Of a stretch of DNA of 64,000 nucleotides, positions 21,569-32,889 are shown in pieces. Origin of the DNA: Rutpela maculata. Lineage: Eukaryota; Arthropoda; Insecta; Coleoptera; Cerambycidae. Below the pieces are notes generated by a model. That model ran no database searches. It was not told the DNA's origin and saw only the letters and a list, made by a program, of their open reading frames with translations. The translations under genes and the position numbers were made by a program. Position 1 is the stretch's first letter, and each line of letters starts with the position of its first letter. The DNA is taken from NCBI GenBank assembly GCA_936432065.2, contig OW386286.2, positions 112,493,519 through 112,557,518 of the forward strand. The letters run 5' to 3'.

Positions 21569-22896
21569 AGCTTTAGGGGGGCCGCGAGAGATTTTGGGAT
21601 TTTTTTTAAATTTCAGCGGAACTCTTAACATTCTAAAGTGCTTGGCACCAGTGTTAATATATCGCTTTCTTTCGCATACATTATTTTGCTATTTATATTT
21701 CACTCTATCTTATTAAAGGGATCGACCCAAGATTTCTAGCTGTCACTAGTGTATACTATTCGAAAGAGAATTCTATTCTGCATTCCCTGTCTAGATATTT
21801 TGGTCTAAAACTCTTAGCTTGAAATTTACGAGCAAAAAACTAAATAATTATACCATTAAAGACAGTTTTAGGGATGAAGCCTTATCTGAAAATTTCAGCT
21901 AGATATTAATTTTGTTCCAGAGATATCGTAGTTTGACTGGAATACGAGTACAATGAGTATTAATAAAATTAAATGTAAAATAAACAAGCTTTTATTATTT
22001 AGATGTTCTAGAACGAAAAAAATAAAAATAAAAATAAAAATAAATTTTTTTTGACAGAGATTGTAAGTACCTAAGTAAGTTTTTTTAATTTCTATTCACG
22101 CGACAAGCTTTTAAGACAATTAATTTTTTTTTATTTTTATTTATAATAACAGCTTGTTTCTAAAAAAGTTTTTTTTACATTTAATTTTATTTTTAAATTT
22201 TTAGCTACGCCTTAATTAGTTTTATATATTCACTGCGTCGTCGTTCCTATCCGACATAAAACTTATAGTTTAAACCGGATCCTTCACCATTTCTTAGAAT
22301 GCAACATATGAGCGAATACACTATACATCAAATTATAGTGTTAAACCTAAAAAATTTTGTCCGCCATCTTGGGGCGTCCGCCATATTGAATTTAGTGTGA
22401 CGCCATTTTATTTTGCGTAAAAAACGCACAAACCAGTCGACCATCTACTGAAACTCGAGTAAAACGGTTTACTAATTAATTGTTTCAAAAGTGATATTAG
22501 CAGTTTTTTAAATTCTGATTAAGAGACTGAGGAATATCCAGAAGTGTTACTTTGTTACTTATATTCATATGAGATGGACGAATCGGATGAATAGGCTCCT
22601 ATCTGAGTTAGATTTAGGTTTATAATTGTATATTTATCTTTGCTATATGATGTCTTTAATATATTATAGAGCTTCTGGGATAGAATACTAACGTTCAATA
22701 TCCATTTACACGGAGACTAATATTAGAGCCAATAGCGGATGAGTTAAGCTGTAATATTTCAAAATGCCAGCTTGGGAGCTTTATATTCCCATCGACATTA
22801 TCTCACAGAGAAAATCACTAAGTGAAATCGAATTACTAAGAAGGGGATAATAATTAAAGTGAAGCTGGGTTACGTCAATTTTATACATTTTAATTT

Positions 22897-22932
22897 AATA
22901 AGTTGTATCAGTGCTAACTGATACAACTTATT
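22897..22932. repeat. Perfect hairpin, 15-bp arms, 6-nt loop
   Basis: AATAAGTTGTATCAG and its exact reverse complement, with loop TGCTAA. Function unknown; it stands alone and no flanking element was recognised. Confidence 0.8.
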
Positions 22933-23162
22933 TTTCTTAAAATCGGCAATAAAAAATTAAAGCTAGGAATTATTGTTTATAGTAACTTAAAACTGGTACG
23001 TACTAATGGCAATTCATTGAAATCGATTTATTAACATACATTTCTAATAGCTGATCTTCAACTGTAAGACAAAATACGGTTTACCCGAAATGAAATCGAC
23101 AAATAGACAAAAATAGATCGGTCAAGTGTGAGCCGGACTCGCGAGCGGAGGTTCCGTACTGT

Positions 23163-23818
23163 AAACAGAATGTGTGATTTCTGTTTTTGGGCCCAGAGTG
23201 AATTTTTAAACAATATAAATTTTCTGAAAAACGTATTTACTGATGAGGCAACATTTACCACCAATGAGATAGTATCCTCCCAGAATTGTCGCATTTGGAC
23301 TGACGAAAGTTCGCACTAGTTTATCCGTACTAAAAGGCAATATGTGTCAAAAGTTAACGTTTGGTGTGGTTTATGGAATTACCAGATTATTGGGCTTATT
23401 TTATTCCGAGATTGAATGAGGAAGCGTATTCAAATTTGATGCAAAATGAAATTCAACGCTTTCTCAATAATCTGCCATTAGGTGTCAACTTGATGGTGTC
23501 CCGGCTCATAACGTTACAAGGGGTTGACTAGAAGACAATTTTCCAGGTAGATGGATAGGTCTAAGAAGTCAAGTGCAGAAGTTTCCCCCTAGGTCTCCGG
23601 ACATGACGCCACTTGATTTCTATTTGTGGGGTCGTTTAAAAATTAAAGTGTATAAGAGCAGACCATGTAGCCAGGAAGAGTTAGTGATCAAAATTAGTCA
23701 GGAATGTGTTGAAATCACTCTGGCTGAGATTAGAAAAGTTATACGCCATATAAGAAAAAGAGTTGAGCAATGTATTTGGAATGATGGTGGTTACATAGAA
23801 ACGCAAAGAATTATATAA
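23163..23818 (+). pseudogene. IS630/Tc1/mariner-type transposase, truncated and frameshifted
   Basis: The DDE core is recognisable: NVFTDEATFTTNEIVSSQNC (23230s, second-strand catalytic Asp at about 23242) then RIWTDESSH, VNVWCGLWNYQIIG, a frame-shifted DGVPAHN-like region, and FPPRSPDMTPLDFYLWGRL near 23580 with the downstream acidic position. The remaining tail runs to a TAA at 23816-23818. Several stops between about 23318 and 23570. The N-terminal DNA-binding part is missing. Similar transposases are often annotated in insects as Tc3- or SETMAR-like. The exact subgroup is not resolved. Confidence 0.8.
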
Positions 23819-24647
23819 TTAAATTGACACTTGCAATAACTTTTGTTTTCATGGCTTACTTAGGTCTTTATTGAAGATTATTTGTTAGAAAAATGGTAGG
23901 TATGTACGAATTAGAATTTTTGCCTTATTAAAGAAATAATTATTTTGTTGGAAAATCAATTCAAACGAGTATAATAATATTATAGTGGAGTCAAATTAAG
24001 GATCGAAATAGGTTAATAAGGAATTCTCTGGCTACAGCAATTTTATTGTTTTAATTTGTTGTAGATATAATAACAAGTGTTTTGAGCAATTTTTTCCAAA
24101 ATCCGTCCATTGCTTCTTGTAGAATTTTAACAATTTATTTCTCAACACAGAAATTTTCCGCTATTTTCCCTATTATCTCAGGTCATAGTAATCCGATCGC
24201 AAAAATAAAAATACCAAACTGTTCGCTATAAAATTATGAATAAGACTAGGCATCTGAAGAAACTTCTTGACAATTTGTAAATTTGTAAAAAAATAAAAAC
24301 CAACAAAAATTGCCTTTTTTAACAGTTTAAGAAATATGATGTAATAATCAATCAATTTTAATGAAAGTTGGTGGAACCATGCCCTTTATTGAACTAAACC
24401 TTCGTGCCAAATTTTAGCGCAAAATATTTATTCAAACGGCTAAAAATCAACAATAATTTTGAAATTTCCATCGCATTTTGTTTAAGTACATCGACTCGTA
24501 GTAGGACAATTTTTCTTTTAAAGTGTAGGTTTTTACATGTACTTCACGGTGGTGTTTGGAAAAAAAAGATTTAAACTTAAACCAATTTTTTGGAATTTAA
24601 TTGTAATTCTGGATATTGCACGTATAAACAATTTCAAATAACTACGT

Positions 24648-24850
24648 TGTAATATGCCCGATTATGTCTCGCTTCGCTTATACTGTTAGAATAAGACACT
24701 TCACTTAGTTTCACACCACCGACCTACTCGTACCGCTGTTCGATATAAACTGCCGTCTCCTCCCGGCCGTGAGCTGCAGAGCGCCACCTGGTATTCGGCA
24801 ATACTTTATGACTCATCAACGTTAGAAACAAATAATTACGATACACTACA
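24648..24850 (-). repeat. 3' LTR (203 bp) of the LARD-like element
   Basis: Same length as the 5' LTR with six substitutions and no indel. Preceded, in element sense, by the polypurine tract. Confidence 0.87.
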
Positions 24851-24863
24851 TCTCTTTTTCCTC
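24851..24863 (-). promoter_or_regulatory. Polypurine tract
   Basis: Minus strand GAGGAAAAAGAGA directly abuts the TG of the 3' LTR, the position where plus-strand synthesis is primed. Confidence 0.8.
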
Positions 24864-27800
24864 ATAATTTTTTTTTTTTTAACTACGTACCTATGTAGTT
24901 TTCGTAATCTACTTATAAAACAAAACCTATTCTAATGTGATTTCATTTTATAGTTTGTAACCTCATAATATATTATTTTCCATCTTCGTTAGGTGCAGTC
25001 AAGGTGTCCTCTTCAGCTCTGTCCTGGACCCTACACTCCTCTCTCCTTCTTTCTTTTTTCTGTCTTTTTTCTATCTTTTTAAGGTGGACCACATTTTTCC
25101 GAATATTTTGTCCCATTTGGTCATTTCTGAGATCATTTCTAACATAGATGTCTCCCTTACTTGTATTGATAACAGTATGGGAACTGCTGTCAAAATTTGG
25201 GGGTTAATTTATTACCTACCTCTATATATATATACATTTTTTTTTTACGTAGCTTTTGTCTCCATATTTTCTGCGGCTTTCCTGATTCTATCTCCATATT
25301 CTTTTCCTTTTTATTTCCTTATTTTGTCTTTACCTTTTACTTCTTCGTCTACGATTATGTTTTCATTTTCAGGAGGTAATTGATTTCAAGAGCACTTCCA
25401 AAAGCGTTGTGACTTCAGTACGTCCATGGTTCATGCAGTAACATCACTAACGAACACTCCATTCTCAGAAATTAGTTCCTAATCTCGACCTTTGGCCGTG
25501 TTGATCCATAGTCAACACGGACTGTGAATTGTATTCCATCCGCTAACCATTCAATCCGGTCACCATCTCTCTTTAAGTTTGGCTGAATATGACAGAGTAA
25601 CACAAGCTTCGTATGTGCTAAAAAGCTTACAAAAGTATGCAGGAAATAGTTAGTTTAATCACAGAAGCCTATAAAAGGATAATAGTTAAATCAGCTGCAA
25701 GAAGTTTCTTGCAATACACATTTTGATTTTTTTTTTTTTTTAAATAGTCATTCAAAGTTTACTCATAAATTTCAGACAGGAGGCACATATTCATGTCTAT
25801 AATAATCAAATTAAATTAAGGTTTATTGGTCATGTTTACATTATTTCATGGTTTTATAAACATTTCTAATACTTATTAATAAAATATATCTGTGTGTGTA
25901 TCAAAAATTTAATTAATAACCAAAAGTGAAATTCTGGAACTGTCCGTTGAATCAAGTTAAATTTATGAAAATAATTGAATAGCAAAGATTTATGAATAAA
26001 ATCGATTTACTTATTTACTTCATAACGGATTTGAGAAAATAGCCTTATTTGATTCAATAAATATAGTATAGTATTCCATTTAATTTATAAGGCAAAATAA
26101 TTTATAAATATTTGTTTCTACGTTTTAGTACTTAGAGGGATATTCGTATCTAATTTTACTGTGCGTCGAGTATCATAGGTGTGACAAATTTGCTTGTTTA
26201 AAATCGATTTATGTTTATAAGAAAACAAGAGAACTGATTTAGTATGCAGCAGTTCTATATTCAAAACATTTCATTCAAAAGAGGATTTTTGGATTATTGT
26301 TTTTTTTTCTCTATAACTATGGAATGTTTTTTATTATTATTATTATTAATTTTTTTCAGTATTTGTTAATGTTAATAATGTTTTGATATATCTAATATAT
26401 ACAGTTCTCTTGAGAACATTAAAATTCGAAAATAAGATTCTTTAATAATTATTTTCTGGCAGAAATCCACTTTATCTAGATCAGTTTTTTTTTTTTTTTT
26501 TGAGATCCATTCCAAGACAAAATTCCAAATACCAAATGTTCTGCATTGCCGATTACCGATCTTAAACCAATCACAATCAAAGCTTCCGACACCACTACCC
26601 ACGGCTCAGTTTCCGAATCCTCTCTCTCTCTCTCTCAACAAGATAGATGCTTGACCCGAATCGTTTTCGATCTTTGTCAGATACTGTGGAAGCGAAAGGT
26701 CTCCTTCCTGATTGTCAAGTTTCCCAGTGTGAAGATGTTCCTAACCATACTTTTGATATCCTGTAACGTTGACTGGATAAACCTTCATATTTCCTGCGCG
26801 ACTTACAGTTCCACTTCCACACCTCAGGAATTGCTCGGACCGTCTTCCATACTGCACTCTTGCCACTTTATTCAAAATATTCAATATGATATTACGAACT
26901 ACTACTAACCTAAGATGAGACCGAAATACGAAGAACCATATAATTCTAAAAACCAAAATAGGCTATGGCCAAAGAGTACAACTACTCAATGCATGGTTAA
27001 ATTGGTGTGCCATATTTAAGCCTTGTTTAAGTGAACATGAATGCACATCGCAATTGCAAGAAATTTTATTAAAATCTGAACACACAATATAAATGGGTGA
27101 CTTAATAAGAGCATTAGTTCTAGCCATATTGATATAAAATGTGATATCCCGCCTTGAAATCTGTTTAGGTACCAAAAACTTAATTGTCATAGGAGATCGA
27201 AACTAAAATTAAATTTACTTATTAAAAATTATAATCTGTACCTCTTTCAGGATAATAACCACGCGGAATGTTATATTACCCTGCAATGATTTAATTTTGA
27301 CATACCATAACTACCATATAATATTTTAAAGCGTTGACATTAGTTTTCCTCTTTTTTTTTTGGTAATTTCTTATACAGCCAAGCGATTCCGGACTGATGA
27401 GGTTATGTGCTTATATGATATGTAAAATTAAAATTGAAATCATCTGCAGAAATGAACTGCCATAAATTACATTTTTTTTTGTGCTCTCTGCCTTTCTGCC
27501 TGGAGCTCACAGCTTTTTTTTTCTAAGACGTTCCTCGATACCTAACGTTGAGATAGTATTGGTACACTTATAGCAATGCAATACTTGTTAAGAAAATAAA
27601 ATGTATTATTTATTTTCAATTAATGATGTTATCTCTCCATTCGGCAAAAAGTTTAATTTATGTCCTGGTACCAAAATATATACAAATAAAGAAAATAGAG
27701 CAGAGGCGTGTATTCCATCAATAATTAGAACATTAAAATATATTTTTTGAAATTAATTTTTAATTTTTTCAGTATTACGTAGCAACCCATAACTCTACAA

Positions 27801-27990
27801 TTCATTGTTCTATTTTTTTTTTCTTTAGTTTCTAATATATTATACTATATCAAAGAAAATCACTCCATTTCCTTTTAGTTCCGTACAACAAATACGTGTT
27901 AAATAATATTTAGAAGGGGATTTTCTTCCGTTATAAACATGATTTCTCATACAGGCGGTGCGAATTGAGATTTAAAAACTTTTATTTTGC

Positions 27991-28650
27991 GATCACAATG
28001 ATCTAAGGTACACAATGTACTCTGATACTCTTCCTTTGTTTTTCGATCACAATGATCTAAGGTACACAATATACTCTGGTATTTTTCTTTTGTGTTGCGA
28101 TCACAATGATCTAAGGTACACAATGTACTCTGATACTCTTCCTTTGTCTTTCGATCACAATGATCTAAGGTACACAATATACTCTGGTATTTTTCTTTTG
28201 TGTTGCGATCACAATGATCTAAGGTACACAATGTACTCTGATACTCTTCCTTTGTTTTTCGATCACAATGATCTAAGGTACACAATGTATTATTGCATTA
28301 TTATTGATATTATTCCTTTTCTATATGATCACTATAATCTTTCACACATAATGTGCAAATTTTGAATTTACAAATTCTTTAATATTTTCCCAGATCACCA
28401 TGATCCTCGACACATAATGTACCCTTAATTTTCTATATGATCACTATGATCTTTCATACAGAATGTACGAGTCAGAATTTAAGAATTCCTTAATACATTT
28501 CACCGATCACCATGACCTTAGGTACACAATATAGGTACTCTTGATTTTCTATATGAGATCTATATGATCTTCCATACGCAATGTATGAAATAAGAGTTTA
28601 AAATGTATAGATTTTTACGATCACCATGATCTGAGATACATAGTGTACTC
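27991..28650. repeat. Tandem array of 54-bp double-palindrome units inside the LARD-like element
   Basis: GATCACAATGATC begins at 27991, 28045, 28099, 28153, 28207 and 28261, exactly 54 bp apart. Two versions alternate, giving a 108-bp higher-order unit. Each unit holds two palindromes with the same core, GATCA-CAA-TGATC and GTACA-CAA-TGTAC, four bases apart. From 28320 to 28650 diverged units continue at 50-65-bp spacing (e.g. GATCACCATGATC). The minus strand of the regular part is open and would encode an 18-residue repeat (TLDHCDRKTKEEYQS-type), but conserved palindromes fit a DNA or RNA role better than a protein. Confidence 0.88.
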
Positions 28651-28719
28651 TATTTTTTTCCTCAACTAAATGTTGGATATCGTGGTTCATGGTCAACCGG
28701 GGTCTGAACGACCAGCGGT

Positions 28720-29175
28720 ATGCTCATGGGCCAACACCCTTCGAACCGTGCTACAAGTAGCTAGTATTGTAGTCTTTCCGCGAGTGCTACCACTCTTTTA
28801 TAGTAAGATATTCCCAGTCGATTTAGAGCTCTAGGCAGCTCTTTATCTATCAACCCATTAGCGGATGTTACTATGGGTATTATGATAGCCTTTTCAAGTA
28901 AGTAAATAGCTTACAATTCATTTGCTAGGTCTTGGTACTTACTTATCTTCTCGGTCCTGACTTTTCTTACATTTCCATCCAGGGGAATTGTAACATCTAT
29001 AATGTGTACCCATTTATCCTTTTTGTTTAGGATTAATACATCAGGTTTGTTATGCCTGATTTCTTTATCCATTACAATTCCTGTGTCCCAGTATCTTTTT
29101 ATTGACTCGTTCTCTCTAGGAAGGCTTCCGGTATGTAGTTGTAATACGGCATGACTTCTTTTTACGATATTATTA
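28720..29175 (-). pseudogene. Restriction-like (PD-(D/E)XK-type) endonuclease fragment
   Basis: Minus-strand translation gives HAVLQLHTGSLPRENESI, then YWDTGIVMDKEI, KPDVLILNKKDKWVHIIDVT (PD, then D 15 residues after the Asp of PD), TEKISKYQDLANEL, a stop, then AIIIPIVTSANGLID and a decayed end. The PD...D pattern followed by EK(I)xKYxDL is that of the C-terminal endonuclease of R2/R4/Dong-type LINEs and of related arthropod ORFs. Only two stops in ~150 codons; no reverse transcriptase is attached. It begins next to an (AAT)n tract, so it may be an insertion inside the LTR element. Confidence 0.6.
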
Positions 29176-29670
29176 TTATTATTATTATTATTTAATTATT
29201 ATTATTTCCGCAGTCTCGTTTTTCAACAGTAATTTTTTCTGATAGTAGGTTGCTTCAGACGGACAATTGTCAAGCCTTTCTGCATATTAATTTGAAATTA
29301 ATAGAACACGTCTTACATGTGTGACATGCGTCTAGCAAACAGTTTTTTTTGAAATTAGATGTTGAATATTTTATATCCAATTCTTCTGTTTGTTTCACTG
29401 TGCTTCGCGGTATTATTCCTGTTGGATATTATGACCGGTCGTATGTCAACTCCATCTACCTTCCACATTTGTTTTATTTCCGCCGCAAGTTCTATTTATT
29501 TATTATTATTACTTTTTTTTTTTTTTTTACTATTATTATTATTATTATTTCTTTATTTTTCTAGACATGTTTGCCGGTTATTTACTTCAGTTGAACTGTC
29601 GTTACATAGACATATTATTATTATTATTATTATTTTGAGGGACTTGCTTTGAAATTTTATTGTTAAATTT

Positions 29671-29683
29671 ATCCTCGTCGCCA
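29671..29683 (-). promoter_or_regulatory. Primer-binding site complementary to tRNA-Ser(GCU)
   Basis: Two bases inside the 5' LTR the minus strand reads TGGCGACGAGGAT. This is complementary over 13 nt to the 3' end of insect tRNA-Ser(GCU) (…ATCCTCGTCG plus CCA), as I recall that tRNA. tRNA-Ser priming is known for Mag-type Ty3/Gypsy elements. Confidence 0.8.
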
Positions 29684-29685
29684 TT

Positions 29686-29888
29686 TGTAATATACCAGAT
29701 TATGTCTTGCTTCGCTTATACTGTTAGAATAAGACACTTCACTTAGTTTCACACCACCGACCTACTCGTACCGCTGTTCGATATAAACTGCCGTCTCCTC
29801 CCGGCCGTGAGCTGCAGAGCGCCACCTGGTATTCGGTAATACTTTATGACTCATCAACGTTAGATACAAATAATTCCGATACACTACA
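29686..29888 (-). repeat. 5' LTR (203 bp) of the LARD-like element
   Basis: On the minus strand begins TGTAGTGTATCGG and ends GGTATATTACA. By position it contains the promoter and start site, but no core promoter could be assigned with confidence. Confidence 0.87.
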
Positions 29889-30351
29889 TACGTGATTTTT
29901 TGTGAAACCAAAAACTATAAGCGAATTATGAAAGTATATGAAATAACCAACGTTTATACTACTTGCATTTGAATCCGTGATACGTTAGTTTTTGCGTTTT
30001 AGTCGATTATAAGTAAACATATTTATATTTTTTCTTGAAATTTGCGCATATTTTTCCAAAATGATTATATTTCTCTCTCTGCTAGTTGAAAATTACCCAC
30101 AACTAAAATTATTTCAATTACATCGCATAAAGCACCATTGAAGACATAACGCACGTTCGAAAAAAAATTATCTCCCCACTCCCTGAATATTGTAACTAGG
30201 CAACTAACTTAATTAATGGTATACATCACTCCATTTTCATCATATCGAGTTTTTTTTTAACATTCTTAGTCTATTTTCGTATATTCTGATTCTTTTATTT
30301 AACAAAATATAGTTTGTTAAGTTTTTATTCATCAAAAATTCAACAATCTTT

Positions 30352-31060
30352 ATTACTTCCACGTCCAGTGGAAGTATAGTAACGACAAAAAAATTTTTAA
30401 AAATTTTTATTGTCCAAATAGGCTTAAAATGTCATGAAACGTCGAGATTTTAAGTTTGAGCGAAAAAAAAAATTTCTGTCTGTCTGTCGGTCTGTCTGTC
30501 TGTAACTTTTTTTTGTGCGCACGTTTACTCTGGAACCGTTTAAGATATTGACTTGAAATTTGGTACACATATGTACTTTAACGAGATCTAGAACTAGATT
30601 ATTTTCATCTTGTTCCGTCGAAGGGTTGGGGGGTAAATTGGGGTAAATTTGGGGTAAATGGGTAAATCAAGCAGGTAAGAGTTCATGAAATTGGTATTTA
30701 GTATATACAAGAGAAGCTAAGGTCTCAAAAAAATGTTTGGCATTAGCCACCCCCATTACCACCCCCCACCTCCTTATTAAAGGGGATGAAAAAAACTTGT
30801 GATTTAGTATATGTACAGGAACCAGAAACCTCAAAATATTTTTTTACTTCATCCACCCCCCACTACCATCCCCCTACCACCACCCCCACCCCACTACCGA
30901 TGTGGGGTATCGTTTTATGGGTTTTTGGGGTAGAGGATTTCAAATATTATATTATTAAAGTTCCATAAACAATTATTTTCACATACAAAGTTTTTTCGTT
31001 GTGAGTGACTTGGATAGAGAATCTGGATGTGGAAGTAGTGATTCCTTGGGCAGCGGTTTT
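30352..31060 (-). mobile_element. 0.7-kb Helentron-like repeat in the left arm
   Basis: Reverse copy with terminal hairpin ACTTCCACGTCCAGTGGAAGT at its 3' end and ...GGGCAGCGGTTTTTT at the other. Its flanks (ATTCAACAATCTTTA outside; ATGTTTTCGGCTTTTGTCAT inside) are the same as those of the copy at 33326-34090. Confidence 0.88.
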
Positions 31061-31407
31061 TTTTTTATGTTTTCGGCTTTTGTCATACCTATCTGATTTT
31101 CCGTTTCTTTTTAAAATGTTTGTGTTTCGTCTTCATTTTTAATTTTTAATGTATTGTAACGTAACATACTTTGTTTAGCCGTTATTTATTTAAAATGCAT
31201 TGGAAATTTTAGTTCCAAAATATTTATTTTGTGGGACCAGACATAAAGGTTATTTACTGATAAACAAATAATTTGTAAGTCAGTCGAGAAAGTAAGTTCG
31301 GACTGGCCATACCATTTATTTCATACGTAAGGGAACGTTGATAGAGATGTAATGCAGTGGTACAGAAGAAGAATAGAAATATTCTTTAATTAAAATATAA
31401 AAAAATA

Positions 31408-32889
31408 TTATTGTAGTTTCCTTTTTTTACAAACAAAATCTGAATCATCTGGTTCATCTTCATTGACGGAGCTTTTTCCACTGTCAATTCGAAAATCATC
31501 CTCATTTTTCGAAACATTGCTTACTTCGTTGTTGTCAATGTCTTCCGCTGTAACAAATCAATTTTTAAAGTTTGCTTCATCTGTTTCCATTTCAGAAATC
31601 GATAAAACATCGTCTTCATTGTCGTCAAGTTCGTCCTCAGTCTGTTTCAATGTTATTTCAGAACAGTTGTTGCAATTTAATCCATTACAAAAACCGCTGC
31701 CCAAGGAATCACTACTTCCACATCTAGATTTTCTATTATATCCAAGTCTCTCACAACGAAAAAACTTTGTATGTGAAAATAATTGTTTATGGAACTTAAT
31801 AATATAATATTTGAAATCCTCTACCCCAAAAACCCATAAAACGATACCCCACATCGGTAGTGGGGTGGGGGTGGTGATAGGGGGGTGGTAGTGGGGGGTG
31901 GATGAAGTAAAAAAATATTTTGAGGTTTCTGGATCCTGTACATGCACTAAATCACATTTTTTTTTCATCCCCTTTAATAAGGAGGTGGGGGTGGTAATGG
32001 GGGTGGCTAATGCGAAAAATTTTTTTGAGACTTCAGCTTCTCTTGTATATACTAAATACCAATTTCATGGACTCTTACCTGCTTGATTTACCCATTTACC
32101 CCAAATTTACCCCAATTTACCCCCCAACCCTTCGACGGAACAAGCTGAAAATATAATCTAGTTCTAGATCTCGTTAAAGTACATATGTGTACCAAATTTC
32201 AAGTCAATATCTTAAACGGTTCCAGAGTAAACGTGCGCACAAAAAAAAGTTACAGACAGACAGACCGACAGACCGACAGACCGACAGACAGACCGACAGA
32301 CAGACCGACAGCCAGACCGACAGACAGACAGAAATTTTTTTTTTCACTCAAACTTAAAATCTCGACGTTTCATGACATTTTAAGCCTATTTGGATAATAA
32401 AAATTTTTAAAATTTTTTTTTGTCGTTACTATACTTCCACTGGACGTGGAAGTAAAATGACACAAATTTGTGCATTTAATCCCTATCCTTTTACATGAAC
32501 AAAGTTTTGTTTTGCAACCCGATCTACACATACAGCAAATAGTCTTCAATAAATTATTATCAAAGGATTTTCTGTTGTTGTAAGTGGCATTAATCCATTT
32601 ATGGTGTCTCTCCAACCAACCATTTATCTGCAAATCCTAACCATTTATGTTTTTGAAAACACACCCTCAATGAATGCTCGTTTGCAGCTTCTTCGGTTGG
32701 TGGGAGAACAGATAATTTGCATGATGTTTTTGAAGTGCAAACGTACAAACATGTGTTATTCATTGGATCTGAACCATACAGTGCTACGATACAACTTATG
32801 CCAGCAGCAAATATCCTTGCCTTTGTAGCTTGTCGATCGTAAAAAACTTGCACATCTTTTTGTAAGCATGGATATTTCAGAAGTATACT
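31408..32889 (-). pseudogene. CXC-domain (tesmin/TSO1-like) protein, C-terminal part, split by a repeat
   Basis: Minus strand. From about 32889: YPCLQKDVQVFYDRQATKAR, then LPPTEEAANEHSLRVCFQKH with KWLG; after a frameshift near 32620, CRSGCKTKLCSCKRIGIKCT then NLCHF at the right border of the repeat. Beyond the repeat (31689-32453) it resumes CNGLNCNNCSEITL and an acidic, serine-rich tail with one TGA, ending KKRKLQ and TAA at 31410-31408. The cysteine pattern CxxxCxxxxCxCxxxxxxC...CxxC is that of CXC domains, which bind DNA. Multi-copy ORFs of this kind, with the LPPT...HSxRV segment, are familiar in arthropod genomes. The basic KKRK end could be a nuclear signal. No N-terminal catalytic domain is visible, so what it does in the element is unknown. 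Confidence 0.65.
31689..32453 (+). mobile_element. 0.7-kb Helentron-like repeat inserted in the CXC gene
   Basis: Interrupts the codon run ...CHF|CNG... inside a run of five A on the plus strand. Joining the flanks gives CAT TTT TGT AAT GGA on the minus strand, an uninterrupted CXC motif, so the borders are fixed to within the A-run and no target duplication longer than A is possible. Carries an expanded (GACAGACC)n tract (about 32253-32330). Nearly identical to the copy at 33326-34090. Confidence 0.88.

Larger units (their letters stand above)
21122..24642. other. LRP1 5' intron or upstream region; no exon recognised
   Basis: The signal-peptide exon must precede 21121 on the minus strand but was not identified here or further right. 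It would be short and hard to see by eye. The stretch holds a GC-rich palindrome pair (21544), a 36-nt hairpin (22897), a mariner-like pseudogene (23163-23818) and near 23122 a fragment of a dispersed repeat (GTGAGCCGGACTCGCGAGCG). Confidence 0.6.
24643..29893 (-). mobile_element. Non-autonomous LTR retrotransposon (LARD-like), complete
   Basis: Two 203-bp direct repeats (24648-24850 and 29686-29888) start TG and end CA, differ at six positions (about 97% identical), and are flanked by the 5-bp duplication TACGT (24643-24647, 29889-29893). The primer-binding site lies inside the right LTR and the polypurine tract inside the left one, so the element is transcribed from the minus strand. The ~4.8-kb interior has no recognisable gag, protease, RT, RNase H or integrase. 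It carries a palindromic tandem array and a fragment resembling a restriction-like endonuclease. This fits a large retrotransposon derivative mobilised by a Ty3/Gypsy (Mag-like) partner. Confidence 0.88.

Noticed and set aside
24864..26400. Hidden gag-pol in the interior of the LTR element
   Set aside because: No RT, integrase, protease or zinc-knuckle motif was seen on the minus strand; the short frames there have no recognisable content.
27947..28285. Open minus-strand frame encoding an 18-residue tandem repeat, as a possible secreted or structural protein
   Set aside because: The 54-bp unit is divisible by three, so any stop-free unit yields a repeat peptide. Palindromes are better conserved than codons in the diverged part, and no start context or gene structure supports it.
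27991..28650. CRISPR-like regular array
   Set aside because: Units are contiguous 54-bp tandem repeats without unique spacers, and the DNA is animal nuclear.
32253..32330. GACAGACC tract as an independent microsatellite or regulatory array
   Set aside because: It lies at a fixed place within every copy of the 0.7-kb repeat and is part of that element, only longer here.
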